A stretch of DNA of 64,000 nt from contig NZ_ML133851.1 in the NCBI RefSeq assembly GCF_003994255.1, positions 1 through 64,000 of the forward strand. Reading direction: 5' to 3'. Origin of the DNA: Brachybacterium paraconglomeratum. Its GTDB lineage: Bacteria; Actinomycetota; Actinomycetes; Actinomycetales; Dermabacteraceae. Below, in pieces: positions 54,254-62,603 of this stretch (the stretch's first letter is position 1; the number at the start of each line of letters is the position of its first letter). A program made the translations under genes and the position numbers. Below the pieces are notes generated by a model. That model did no database searches, was not told where the DNA came from, and saw only the letters and a list, made by a program, of their open reading frames with translations.

Positions 54254-55039
54254 ATGCGGATCTCGCTGATGACCACCTGTCTCGTGGACGTGATGGCCCC
54301 GGACGTCGCCCGGGCCACCGTCACCCTCCTGGAGCGGCTGGGCCACGAGGTGGTGTTCGACAGGCGGCAGACCTGCTGCGGCCAGATGCACACCAACTCC
54401 GGCTACTACACCGAGGCCGCGCCGATCGTGCGCTCCTTCGTGGACACCTTCGAGCCGGCGCTCGAGGAGGTGGACGCGATCGTGATGCCCTCGGGCTCCT
54501 GCACCGGCTGCGTCCGCGACCAGCACGCGCTGGTCGCCCGCCACGAGGGCGACACGGCGCTCGAGGAGCGCACCGCCGCGGTCGCCGCGAGGACCTACGA
54601 GCTCTCCGAGCTGCTGGTGGACGTGCTGAAGGTGACCGACGTGGGGGCGTACTTCCCCCATTCGGTCACCTACCACCCCACCTGCCACTCGATGCGCTTC
54701 CTGAAGGTGGGGCCGCGCCCGCTGAAGCTGCTGCGCGCGGTCGAGGGGATCGAGGTGAAGAACCTGCCCGAGTCCGACACCTGCTGCGGCTTCGGCGGGA
54801 CCTTCTCGGTGAAGAACGACGCCACCAGCGACGCGATGGTCACCGACAAGGCCGCGAACGTCGTCGCCTCCGGTGCGGAGTTCGTGGTCGCGGGCGATGC
54901 CTCGTGCCTGATGAACATCGGCGGGAAGCTGCACCGCACCGGGGCGGCACCGAGGTCGGTGCATCTCGCGCAGATCCTCGCCTCGACGAAGGAGGACCCC
55001 TTCGTCCCGTCGGAGACCATCCTCGGGAGGGCGTCATGA
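54254..55039 (+). CDS. lutA: L-lactate utilisation protein A (CCG-domain Fe-S subunit)
   Basis: A 261-residue subunit of the LutABC L-lactate dehydrogenase complex. It has two CCG domains: MTTCLVDVMAPDVARATVTL with RRQTCCGQMHTNSGYY near residue 36, and SVTYHPTCHSMRFLKVGPRP near 137 with SDTCCGFGGTFSVKNDATSD near 175. These bind Fe-S clusters or heterodisulfide-like centres. ATG follows CAGGAGAGCTC; stop overlaps lutB start (ATGA). First gene of lutABC. Confidence 0.95.
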   Translation: MRISLMTTCLVDVMAPDVARATVTLLERLGHEVVFDRRQTCCGQMHTNSGYYTEAAPIVRSFVDTFEPALEEVDAIVMPSGSCTGCVRDQHALVARHEGDTALEERTAAVAARTYELSELLVDVLKVTDVGAYFPHSVTYHPTCHSMRFLKVGPRPLKLLRAVEGIEVKNLPESDTCCGFGGTFSVKNDATSDAMVTDKAANVVASGAEFVVAGDASCLMNIGGKLHRTGAAPRSVHLAQILASTKEDPFVPSETILGRAS

Positions 55040-56673
55040 GCACCGTCCAGCTGGGCATGCCGGGCGTGCGTCCGCAGCACGCCTCGCCCGTCTCGACCCT
55101 GCGGGGCGAGCGCGGGTTCCCGGAGGCGGCGCGGGAGGCGCTGGGCGATGCGACCCTGCGCGCGAACATGCGCCACGCGACCTCGACGATCCAGGCCAAG
55201 CGCGCCGGGGCGGTGCGCGAGGTGCGCGACTGGCAGAAGCTCCGCAGCGCCGGCAGCGCCCTGAAGTGGCAGGTCACCGACCATCTCCCGGAGCTGCTCG
55301 AGCAGCTCGAGGAGTCGGTGGCAGCCGCAGGGGGCGTCGTGCACTGGGCCCGCGATGCCGAGGAGGCCTCCGAGATCGTCACCCGCCTCGCCCTCGAGCG
55401 CGATGCCCGGGAGGTGCTGAAGGTCAAGTCGATGGCGACCCAGGAGATCGGCCTGAACGAGGCGCTCGCACATGCGGGCATCCGGGCGATCGAGTCCGAT
55501 CTCGCGGAGCTCATCGTCCAGCTCGCGGACGACACCCCCTCCCACATCCTGGTCCCCGCGATCCACCGCAACCGTGCGGAGATCCGCGAGATCTTCCTGG
55601 CGGCGATGCCGGATCTCGATCCGTCGATCACCGACGACCCGGCCGAGCTCGCGGAGGCGGCGCGCCGCTTCCTGCGCGAGAAGTTCCTGGACATGCCCGG
55701 CTCGGTCGCGATCTGCGGGGCGAACTTCGCGGTCGCCGAGACGGGCACGCTGGTGGTCGTGGAGTCCGAGGGCAACGGGCGGATGTGCCTGACCCTGCCG
55801 CGGACCCTGATCTCCGTGGTCGGGATCGAGAAGATCGTCCCCACCTTCCAGGACCTCGAGGTGTTCCTGCAGCTGCTGCCCCGTTCCTCGACCGGAGAGC
55901 GGATGAACCCGTACACCACCCTGTTCACGGGCGTGCACGAGGGCGACGGCCCCGAGGAGTTCCATCTGGTGCTGCTGGACAACGGGCGATCGTCGGTGCT
56001 GGAGGACCCCGAGGGGCGCAGCGCCCTGCATTGCATCCGCTGCTCGGCCTGCTTGAACGTGTGCCCGGTCTATGCGCGCACGGGCGGCCACGCCTACGGC
56101 TCGACCTATCCCGGCCCGATCGGCGCGATCCTCTCCCCGCAGATGACGGGCATGAGCGGCACCGACGACCCGAACTCGACGCTCCCCTACGCCTCGAGCC
56201 TGTGCGGCGCCTGCTACGACGTGTGCCCGGTGAAGATCGACATCCCCGAGATCCTCGTGCACCTTCGTGCGAAGGACGTGGACCGGCGCCGCGAGGCGCG
56301 CGGCGAGTTCCACGGCAGCTGGGACCTGGCGCTGAAGGGTGCGAGCCGCCTGATGTCCTCCCCTCGCGCCTACGACCTCGCCGTCCGCTCGGCGAAGCCG
56401 CTGTCCTCGCTGCTGCCCGGCGCGAACATCGGACGGCTCCCGGGGGCCCTGCCGATCATCCCGGGCTGGACCGACCACCGCGATCTGCCCAGTCCCCCGC
56501 AGTCCTTCCGGTCCTGGTGGGACGAGCGCGAGAAGGAGCGCGTCGCTCGGGGCCCGGAGGGACCGGCGTCCGACGGGCCCGGCGAGAACGGCCGCGCACG
56601 GTCGGCCGACGGACCCGCCCCGGACGGTGACGCCTCGGCCGCCGGCACCCCCGACGGGGAGGAGCGGCCGTGA
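55036..56673 (+). CDS. lutB: L-lactate utilisation protein B (Fe-S subunit)
   Basis: A 545-residue subunit. The N-terminal LUD domain spans about 70-300 (VKSMATQEIGLNEALAHAGI near 132, VAICGANFAVAETGTLVVVE near 225). Two 4Fe-4S sites follow: HCIRCSACLNVCPVYARTGG near 332 and LCGACYDVCPVKIDIPEIL near 389. After the usual family end (about residue 485, RSWWDEREKER) there is a 50-residue Gly/Pro/Asp-rich tail absent from most homologues. ATG overlaps lutA stop, and the stop overlaps lutC GTG, so translation of all three is coupled. Confidence 0.95.
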   Translation: MSTVQLGMPGVRPQHASPVSTLRGERGFPEAAREALGDATLRANMRHATSTIQAKRAGAVREVRDWQKLRSAGSALKWQVTDHLPELLEQLEESVAAAGGVVHWARDAEEASEIVTRLALERDAREVLKVKSMATQEIGLNEALAHAGIRAIESDLAELIVQLADDTPSHILVPAIHRNRAEIREIFLAAMPDLDPSITDDPAELAEAARRFLREKFLDMPGSVAICGANFAVAETGTLVVVESEGNGRMCLTLPRTLISVVGIEKIVPTFQDLEVFLQLLPRSSTGERMNPYTTLFTGVHEGDGPEEFHLVLLDNGRSSVLEDPEGRSALHCIRCSACLNVCPVYARTGGHAYGSTYPGPIGAILSPQMTGMSGTDDPNSTLPYASSLCGACYDVCPVKIDIPEILVHLRAKDVDRRREARGEFHGSWDLALKGASRLMSSPRAYDLAVRSAKPLSSLLPGANIGRLPGALPIIPGWTDHRDLPSPPQSFRSWWDEREKERVARGPEGPASDGPGENGRARSADGPAPDGDASAAGTPDGEERP

Positions 56674-57485
56674 ACGACTGGACCGATGCCCGCCCCGCCC
56701 GCACGCCGGGGATGAGCGCGAAGGACGAGATCCTCGCCCGCGTTCGCACCGCGCTCGCGGCCCCGCGCCGCGATGCGGTGACCGGCGCCGAGGACGTGCC
56801 CCGCGACTACCAGCGCTCCGATGACAGGCAGGAGCTCGGCACCGCCCCGGAGAAGGTGCGCGACGTGCTCGTCCAGCGGCTCCAGGACTACACCGCGGTG
56901 GTGCACCGCACCACGGCGTCGGAGCTCCCGGCCGCGATCGCCGCGGCGCTCGGCGACGCCGACTCGGCGGTGGTCCCCGCCGGTCTGCCGCCCGAGTGGA
57001 TGCCTCCGCCCGGCGTCGCTGTCACCGTCGACGACGGCACCGCCTCGCCCCGCGAGCTCGACGGGATCGACGCCGTGCTCACCGGCTGCCACACCGCCAT
57101 CGCGCTGACCGGCACGATCGTACTGCGGGGCGACGACCTCGGCGGCAGGCGCGCGATCTCGCTGGTCCCGGACCGGCACGTCGTGGTCGTCGAGGCCGAG
57201 CAGGTCGTGCTCGGGGTGCCGCGCGGCATCGAGCGCATGGCCGAGGATCCCCGTGCCGCGTGGACGATGATCTCCGGGCCGAGCGCGACCAGCGACATCG
57301 AGCTCGACCGTGTCGAGGGCGTCCACGGCCCCCGCCGTCTCGAGGTCGTGCTCCTCGAGCCCGAGCCGACACCCGAGCCGGAGCCGTCGCCCGCACCCGC
57401 ACCGGAGCCCGGCCCCGACGCCCCCGCCCGCCCTCCGGCCGACAGCGGCCCCACCACCCCCACCTCCCAGGAGAGCAGCCGATGA
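56670..57485 (+). CDS. lutC: L-lactate utilisation protein C (LUD domain)
   Basis: A 271-residue LUD-domain protein: MSAKDEILARVRTALAAPRR near residue 15, DAVLTGCHTAIALTGTIVLR near 132 and LVPDRHVVVVEAEQVVLGV near 165, ending in the conserved MISGPSATSDIELDRVEGVH GPRRLEVV block near 200-230. About 45 extra C-terminal residues are Pro/Glu/Ala-rich, unlike typical LutC which ends with the GPRxLEVVL strand. The GTG start overlaps lutB stop (GTGA) and the stop overlaps the aldose-epimerase start (ATGA). Confidence 0.93.
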   Translation: MNDWTDARPARTPGMSAKDEILARVRTALAAPRRDAVTGAEDVPRDYQRSDDRQELGTAPEKVRDVLVQRLQDYTAVVHRTTASELPAAIAAALGDADSAVVPAGLPPEWMPPPGVAVTVDDGTASPRELDGIDAVLTGCHTAIALTGTIVLRGDDLGGRRAISLVPDRHVVVVEAEQVVLGVPRGIERMAEDPRAAWTMISGPSATSDIELDRVEGVHGPRRLEVVLLEPEPTPEPEPSPAPAPEPGPDAPARPPADSGPTTPTSQESSR

Positions 57486-58465
57486 CCACTCCCCTCACGC
57501 CCGCCGACCTCGGCTCCCCCGCAGACGCTCCCGGGGACGCGGGCCGTGCCGCCCGCGATCGCGGCGACCTGCTGGTCCTCGTCGCCGGGGACTACCGCGC
57601 CGAGATCTCCACCGTCGGCGCGACGCTCGAGTCCCTCACCGTCGGTGGTCGGAATCTCGTGCTCCGCAGCCCCGAGGAGGGGCCGATGCTGTTCTACCGG
57701 GGCGCGATCGTGGCGCCCTGGCCGAACCGGATCGGGGACGGCACCTACGTGTGGGACGGCGAGGAGCTGCGCACCCCGCTCAGCGAGCCCGAGCGCGGCA
57801 ACGCCCTCCACGGGCTCGTCTCCTTCCAGTCCTTCACCCCCGCGTCGGTGGACGAGGACGAGGTGGTGCTGCGCACCGAGCTGTTCCCCACCCCCGGCTA
57901 TCCCTTCCACCTGCTGCTCACGGTCCGCTGTGCGCTCTCCCCCGAGGAAGGGCTGACCACCACGGTCACCGCCCGGAACCTCGGCCGGAGCGATGCCCCC
58001 TACGGGGTGTGCCCGCATCCCTATCTCGTCGCCGGCCCCGAGCCGCTGGACGAGTGGTCGCTGCAGGTCGCGGCGGGAACGGTGCTGACGGTGACCGAGG
58101 ATCGGCTGCTGCCCACCGGCACCGCGCCGGTCCCGCCCGGCGATCCCTTCGACTTCTCCGCTCCGCGCGTGCTCGGCGACCTGTTCATCGACCACGCCTT
58201 CACCGACCTCACCCGGGACGCGGAGGGGCGCCTGGAAGTCGCCGTCACCGCTCCCGGCGGCACCGGGGTGGAGCTCACCGCCGGTCCCGAGTGCCCGTGG
58301 CTCCAGATCCACACCGGGGACCGCCCGGAGCCGGAGCACCACCGCCGCGGCCTCGCGGTCGAGCCGATGACCTGCCCGCCGGACGCCTTCCGCAGCGGCA
58401 CCGACGTGGTGCGCCTGGCCCCGGGCGACGAGCACGCCGCCTCCTGGAGCATCCGCGGCTGGTGA
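57482..58465 (+). CDS. Aldose 1-epimerase family protein
   Basis: A 327-residue galactose-mutarotase-fold protein. After a 35-residue non-conserved N-terminus come YRAEISTVGATLESLTVGGR near 39, YRGAIVAPWPNRIGDGTYVW near 72, GNALHGLVSFQSFTPASVDE near 105 (catalytic His), YGVCPHPYLVAGPEPLDEWS near 175 (second His) and CPWLQIHTGDRPEPEHHRRG LAVEPMTCPPDAF near 275 (catalytic Glu). It equilibrates alpha and beta anomers of an aldose. It is coupled by ATGA to lutC, so sugar mutarotation and lactate oxidation are co-translated, an unusual pairing. A strong terminator follows. Confidence 0.9.
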   Translation: MTTPLTPADLGSPADAPGDAGRAARDRGDLLVLVAGDYRAEISTVGATLESLTVGGRNLVLRSPEEGPMLFYRGAIVAPWPNRIGDGTYVWDGEELRTPLSEPERGNALHGLVSFQSFTPASVDEDEVVLRTELFPTPGYPFHLLLTVRCALSPEEGLTTTVTARNLGRSDAPYGVCPHPYLVAGPEPLDEWSLQVAAGTVLTVTEDRLLPTGTAPVPPGDPFDFSAPRVLGDLFIDHAFTDLTRDAEGRLEVAVTAPGGTGVELTAGPECPWLQIHTGDRPEPEHHRRGLAVEPMTCPPDAFRSGTDVVRLAPGDEHAASWSIRGW

Positions 58466-58545
58466 CCGGCTGATCGGCGCGGCCGGCCCGACGGCGGGCG
58501 GGGGACGCCGCGCCGGCGCGCCGCACGAAGCGCGGCCCAGGACAG

Positions 58546-58584
58546 GACGAGGGCCCGTGACCGTCATGGTCGCGGGCCCTCGTC
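58546..58584. terminator. Bidirectional hairpin terminator between the epimerase gene and lsr2
   Basis: 17-base arms (58546-58562 and 58568-58584) pair with one mismatch around loop GTCAT between convergent genes. Confidence 0.82.
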
Positions 58585-58619
58585 GAAGGCGTCGGCGGCT
58601 CACGGCCGCCGGGCGGGGA

Positions 58620-58952
58620 TCACTCCCCGTGGGCCTCCTCGTACGCCTTGCGGATCGCGCCGGAGATCCGGCCGCGATCGGGGACCTCGTAGCCCGCCTC
58701 ACGCGCCCACTCGCGGATGCGCGAGGAGTCGTTCGAGCTCGCACGGGAGCCGGAGGCGGTGCCGCGGGTGCGGCGACCCCCGACGCGGCGCGCCTTGCCG
58801 ACCCACCCGCTCAGCTCCTCGCGGAGCTTCTCCGCGTTCTCGGCCGTCAGGTCGATCTCGTAGGCGACGCCGTCCAGGGCGAAGCTCACCGTCTCCTCGG
58901 CCTTGTCACCGTTGATGTCGTCGATGAGCTCCACGTAGGTCTTCCGTGCCAT
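58620..58952 (-). CDS. lsr2: Lsr2 nucleoid-associated protein
   Basis: A 110-residue H-NS-like protein that bridges DNA and silences AT-rich, often foreign, genes in Actinobacteria. N-terminal dimerisation domain MARKTYVELIDDINGDKAEE, then VSFALDGVAYEIDLTAENAE KLREELSGWVGKARRVGGRR to about residue 60, a flexible Ser/Gly linker, and the C-terminal DNA-binding domain SSRIREWAREAGYEVPDRGR ISGAIRKAYEEAH with the RGR minor-groove motif. ATG follows GAGGGAGAACCCC. Its promoter region is AT-rich with an inverted repeat, consistent with self-repression. Confidence 0.96.
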   Translation of the reverse strand: MARKTYVELIDDINGDKAEETVSFALDGVAYEIDLTAENAEKLREELSGWVGKARRVGGRRTRGTASGSRASSNDSSRIREWAREAGYEVPDRGRISGAIRKAYEEAHGE

Positions 58953-58991
58953 AGGGGTTCTCCCTCGCTGGTGGTTTCCGGACTTCATCAT

Positions 58992-59049
58992 GAACACATG
59001 GGGTGTTCACGATATCGCCCAGTATCCATTACGAGGCCGGTCATTTCAA
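58992..59049 (-). promoter_or_regulatory. lsr2 promoter with operator-like inverted repeat
   Basis: On the minus strand -35 TTGAAA (59049-59044), a 17-base spacer and -10 GATACT (59026-59021) make a good promoter, starting near 59014. A GAACAC-N5-GTGTTC inverted repeat (58992-59008) lies just after the start point, where a bound repressor would block transcription. The region is AT-rich by local standards, as expected for an Lsr2 self-binding site. Confidence 0.65.
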
Positions 59050-59104
59050 TCTGATTACGGGGCGTGTGGACGAAGGGGCATTCCTCGTCACTCGCGCCGC
59101 CGTC

Positions 59105-59278
59105 TCAGGGATCTTTCCGGGGCTGCTTCCGCTCGAGCAGCTCCTGCTCCGCCTGGCGCTCGGCCTCCCGCTCGCGGCGGTCGGCCCGCAGCAGCGAGCG
59201 GATCACGAACCAGAACAGCAGCCCCACGCCGATCGAGGGCAGCAGCGCACCGGCCTCGAACCAGAACCCGGAGTCCAT
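59105..59278 (-). CDS. Small single-pass membrane protein after lysS
   Basis: A 57-residue reading frame starting one base past the lysS stop (TGAGATG). It encodes MDSGFWFEAGALLPSIGVGL, a membrane helix about residues 9-30 ending LFWFVIRSLL, then a charged alpha-helical tail RRERE...RQAEQELLERKQ. The stop-start spacing and the sensible membrane-plus-helix layout support it being real and co-translated with lysS. No family is recognised; similar tiny proteins are seen beside lysS in relatives, from memory. Function unknown. Confidence 0.7.
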   Translation of the reverse strand: MDSGFWFEAGALLPSIGVGLLFWFVIRSLLRADRREREAERQAEQELLERKQPRKDP

Positions 59279-59279
59279 C

Positions 59280-60788
59280 TCAGGCCCCCGGCTTCACGAG
59301 CGGGAACAGGATCGTCTCGCGGATGCCGAGCCCCGTCAGGGCCATGAGCAGGCGGTCCACGCCCATGCCCATGCCTCCCGTCGGCGGCAGCGCGTACTCC
59401 ATCGCCTCGAGGAAGTCCTCGTCCAGGCGCATCGCCTCGTCGTCGCCCTGGGCGGCGAGCTCCGCCTGCTGGGCGAAGCGCTCGCGCTGGATGACGGGAT
59501 CGACCAGCTCGGAGTAGCCGGTGGCGAGCTCGAAGCCGCGCACGTACAGGTCCCACTTCTCGACCACGCCGGGCGTGCTGCGATGGGCGCGCACCAGCGG
59601 GCTGGTCTCCACCGGGAAGTCGCGCACGAAGGTCGGCTCGTGCAGGTGGTCGCCCACGCGATGCTCGAAGAGCTCCTCGACGAGCTTGCCGTGGCCGTAC
59701 TTCGGGTGGTCGAGGTCCAGCTCGAGCGAGCGGGCGATCTCCCGCAGGCGCGCCGGGGTGGTCTCGGGGGTGATCTCCTCGCCGAGGGATTCGGAGAGCG
59801 AGCCGTAGACGGTGATCTTCGCCCATTCCCCGGAGAAGTCGTATTCGGTGCCGTCGGCGAGGGTGACGACCTGGGAGCCGGTGGCGGCCTCGGCGGCCTC
59901 CTGGATCAGCGACTGCGTGAGCTCGCCGATCGAGTCGTAATCCCCGTAGGCCTGGTAGGACTCGAGCATCGCGAACTCGGGCGAATGCGTGGAATCGGCG
60001 CCCTCGTTCCGGAAATTGCGGTTGATCTCGTAGACCTTCTCGAGCCCGCCCACCGCGGCGCGCTTGAGGAAGAGCTCCGGCGCGATCCGCAGGTACAGGT
60101 CCAGGTCGAAGGCGTTCATGTGGGTGACGAACGGCCGTGCCGCCGCACCCGAGGGGATCACCTGCAGCATCGGGGTCTCGACCTCGACGAACTCCCGGCC
60201 GCGGAAGGACTCGCGCAGGGAGTGCATGACCTCGGAGCGCAGGCGCACCGCGTCCCGCGCCTCCTGGCGCACGATCAGGTCGACGTAGCGGCGGCGCACC
60301 CGCGACTCCTCGGAGAGGTCCGCGTGGAGCACCGGGAGGGGGCGCACCGCCTTCGCGGCCATCTGCCAGGAGTCGGCGAAGATGCTCAGCTCGCCGCGAC
60401 GGGACGCACCGACCCGGCCGTGGAAGAAGACGTGGTCGCCGAGATCGACGTCGGCCTTGAGATCGGCGAGGCGCTCCTCGCCGATCACGGCCTGCGAGGC
60501 CATGATCTGCAGACGCTCCCCGGCGCCGTCCTGGAGGGTGACGAAGGCGAGCTTGCCCGTGTTGCGCTGGAAGACGACGCGACCGGAGACGCCGACCTCG
60601 TCGTCCGTCTCCACGCCGGCCTCGAGGTGGCCGTACTCCGCGCGGACCTCGGCGATCGTGGCGGTCACGGGGACGGAGACGGGATAGGGCTCCTCCCCGC
60701 GCGCCAGCAGGCGCTCCCGCTTGGACCGTCGGACCGCGATCTGGTCGGAGCTGTCGGTCACCTCGGAGGCAGGGGGGTTCTCGCTCAT
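59280..60788 (-). CDS. lysS: Lysyl-tRNA synthetase, class II
   Basis: A 502-residue class II enzyme charging tRNA-Lys. The OB-fold anticodon domain includes [20 protein letters not shown] near residue 86. Catalytic motifs: motif 1 around [20 protein letters not shown] near 200, motif 2 [33 protein letters not shown] near 240, and motif 3 [20 protein letters not shown] near 470. Full length. The ATG has GACAAT 7 bases upstream, so it may have its own leaderless promoter besides read-through from panC, 43 bases away. Confidence 0.97.
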   Translation of the reverse strand: MSENPPASEVTDSSDQIAVRRSKRERLLARGEEPYPVSVPVTATIAEVRAEYGHLEAGVETDDEVGVSGRVVFQRNTGKLAFVTLQDGAGERLQIMASQAVIGEERLADLKADVDLGDHVFFHGRVGASRRGELSIFADSWQMAAKAVRPLPVLHADLSEESRVRRRYVDLIVRQEARDAVRLRSEVMHSLRESFRGREFVEVETPMLQVIPSGAAARPFVTHMNAFDLDLYLRIAPELFLKRAAVGGLEKVYEINRNFRNEGADSTHSPEFAMLESYQAYGDYDSIGELTQSLIQEAAEAATGSQVVTLADGTEYDFSGEWAKITVYGSLSESLGEEITPETTPARLREIARSLELDLDHPKYGHGKLVEELFEHRVGDHLHEPTFVRDFPVETSPLVRAHRSTPGVVEKWDLYVRGFELATGYSELVDPVIQRERFAQQAELAAQGDDEAMRLDEDFLEAMEYALPPTGGMGMGVDRLLMALTGLGIRETILFPLVKPGA

Positions 60789-60831
60789 GGCTGCGATTGT
60801 CTCATCACCGCGCGCGTGACGTCCTCAGGGA

Positions 60832-61686
60832 TCAGGGTGCTGTCGCCACCGCCACAGCGGCATCCAGCAGCCGGGTGCCCTCGACGCGTCCGGCGAGCAC
60901 GACGAGCACCTCGCCGCGGTGGTCGGGGCCGGCGGGCTCGAGGGTCGCGGGGTCCAGGGCGAGCGCGTAGTCCCAGTCGATCTCCGCCCGCTCCCGCGCG
61001 GCCTCCAGCGCGTCCTGGATGCCGGCGAGGGAGGGGGCGGCCGCGAGCGCCGCGGCGATCGTGCGGGACAGGGCCAGGGCCTGCTCCTTCCCGGCCGCGG
61101 AGAGATAGGCGTTGCGGCTGGAGCGAGCGAGGCCCGTCTCCTCCCGCTGGATCTCCACGGGCTCGATCCGCACGGGCAGGTCGAGGTCGGCGACCAGGCG
61201 CTGGATGATCGCGAGCTGCTGGGCGTCCTTGCGCCCGAACACGCTCAGGTGCGGGTCCGTCAGGCGCAGCAGCTTCGCGACGACGGTGACGACGCCGTCG
61301 AAGTGGCCGGGCCGGGCGGCGCCCTCGAGGACCGTGCCGGCGCGGCCGGCGCTCACCGAGACCGTCGGCGGCATGACGGGGTACATCTCCTCCACGCCCG
61401 GGGCGAAGACGAGGTCGACGAGCCCGTCGACGAGGGCGAGATCCGCCTCGAGGTCGCGGGGATAGGCCTCGTAGTCCTCCCCCGGTCCGAACTGGAGGGG
61501 GTTGACGAAGTCGGTGAGGATCACGTGGTCGGCGAGCTCGCGGGCTCTCTCGACCAGGGCCAGGTGCCCGGCATGGAGGGAGCCCATGGTGAGCACTGCC
61601 GCGACCGTCCCGTCCATCGCGGCGCGGTGCTCGCGCAGCGCGGACTTGGTGGTGACGAGCGTGGTGCGCGGGGTGCTCTCGGGCAC
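60832..61686 (-). CDS. panC: Pantothenate synthetase
   Basis: A 284-residue enzyme joining pantoate and beta-alanine for coenzyme A. It has VAAVLTMGSLHAGHLALVER near residue 28 (HxGH nucleotide site), VILTDFVNPLQFGPGEDYEA near 55, VFGRKDAQQLAIIQRLVADL near 145 and IQREETGLARSSRNAYLSAA near 175. All ATP and substrate motifs are intact. The GTG start at 61686 is preceded by GGAAGGACC. It follows the DUF2520 gene by 14 bases, the common DUF2520-panC order, in which DUF2520 proteins may act in pantoate supply. Confidence 0.95.
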   Translation of the reverse strand: MPESTPRTTLVTTKSALREHRAAMDGTVAAVLTMGSLHAGHLALVERARELADHVILTDFVNPLQFGPGEDYEAYPRDLEADLALVDGLVDLVFAPGVEEMYPVMPPTVSVSAGRAGTVLEGAARPGHFDGVVTVVAKLLRLTDPHLSVFGRKDAQQLAIIQRLVADLDLPVRIEPVEIQREETGLARSSRNAYLSAAGKEQALALSRTIAAALAAAPSLAGIQDALEAARERAEIDWDYALALDPATLEPAGPDHRGEVLVVLAGRVEGTRLLDAAVAVATAP

Positions 61687-61700
61687 GGCGGGGTCCTTCC

Positions 61701-62603
61701 TCAGCTCTCCTCCGGGGGCGGGGCCGCCTCCAGCAGCGCCCGGATCGTCTCCCGGTCGCCCTCGGGGAGTCTCGCACGCGCGAGCGCCGCGAGGGCGAGG
61801 GCGCGGTAGGTGTCGCTCACGTCGCCGGGCTCGAGCGGGGCGGCGGTCGCGTCGAGATCGGCGAGGGCGTCGAGGTGGGCGGCGACGGTGCCGGCGTCCC
61901 CGCGGACCACCGGTCCGGTCAGCGCCCCGTTCCCCCGCTGCAGCGACTCCTCGAGCGCCGCCTCGAGCAGCGGGCGGAGGTAGGCGCCGGGGTCCTCGAT
62001 GCCGAGCCGGGCCAGCGCCCTGCGGGACTGGTCCACGAGGACCACGAGATGGTTCGCGGCGTGGGCGAGGGAGGCGTGGTAGAGCGGGCGGTCGCCCTCG
62101 GCGATGACGACGGCCTCGCCGCCCATCTCCACCACGAGCGCGGCGGCGACGGGCAGGAACTCCTCGGTGGCGGTGATCCCCATCGGGCATCCGACGAGCC
62201 GGCGCAGGTCCGTGCGGGTGCCGGTGAAGGTCATCGCCGGGTGGATCGCGAGGGTCGCGGCGCCGGCGCGGGCGAGCGGGGCGAGCACCTCGGTGCCGTA
62301 GCGGCCGGAGGTGTGGACGACGAGCTGCCCGCCGGGGGCGAGGCCGGTCGCGGCGATCCCGCTCGCGAGCGGTCCGAGCTGGTCGTCGGGCACGGCCAGG
62401 AGCAGCATCTCGCTGCGCTCGACGAGGGCGGGGACGTCCAGCAGCGGCACACCGGGCAGGAGCTCGGCGGCCCGCTCACGGGAGGCGTCGGAGACGGCGT
62501 AGGCGCCGGTGAGCGCGTGCCCCTCGGCGCGCAGCGCGGCGCCGAGGACGGCGCCGACGCGTCCGGCGCCGATCACACCGATGCCGAGGCGGGGCGGGGT
62601 CAT
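61701..62603 (-). CDS. Rossmann-fold DUF2520 protein
   Basis: A 300-residue protein with an N-terminal NAD(P)-binding fold LGIGVIGAGRVGAVLGAALR at residue 6, LLLAVPDDQLGPLASGIAAT near 66, LVVHTSGRYGTEVLAPLARA near 94, AIHPAMTFTG near 117, and the helical DUF2520 region LYHASLAHAANHLVVLVDQS near 180. The reaction is not established; by context with panC it could be a ketopantoate-reductase-like enzyme, which is inference. ATG overlaps the bPH2 gene stop (ATGA). Confidence 0.86.
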   Translation of the reverse strand: MTPPRLGIGVIGAGRVGAVLGAALRAEGHALTGAYAVSDASRERAAELLPGVPLLDVPALVERSEMLLLAVPDDQLGPLASGIAATGLAPGGQLVVHTSGRYGTEVLAPLARAGAATLAIHPAMTFTGTRTDLRRLVGCPMGITATEEFLPVAAALVVEMGGEAVVIAEGDRPLYHASLAHAANHLVVLVDQSRRALARLGIEDPGAYLRPLLEAALEESLQRGNGALTGPVVRGDAGTVAAHLDALADLDATAAPLEPGDVSDTYRALALAALARARLPEGDRETIRALLEAAPPPEES

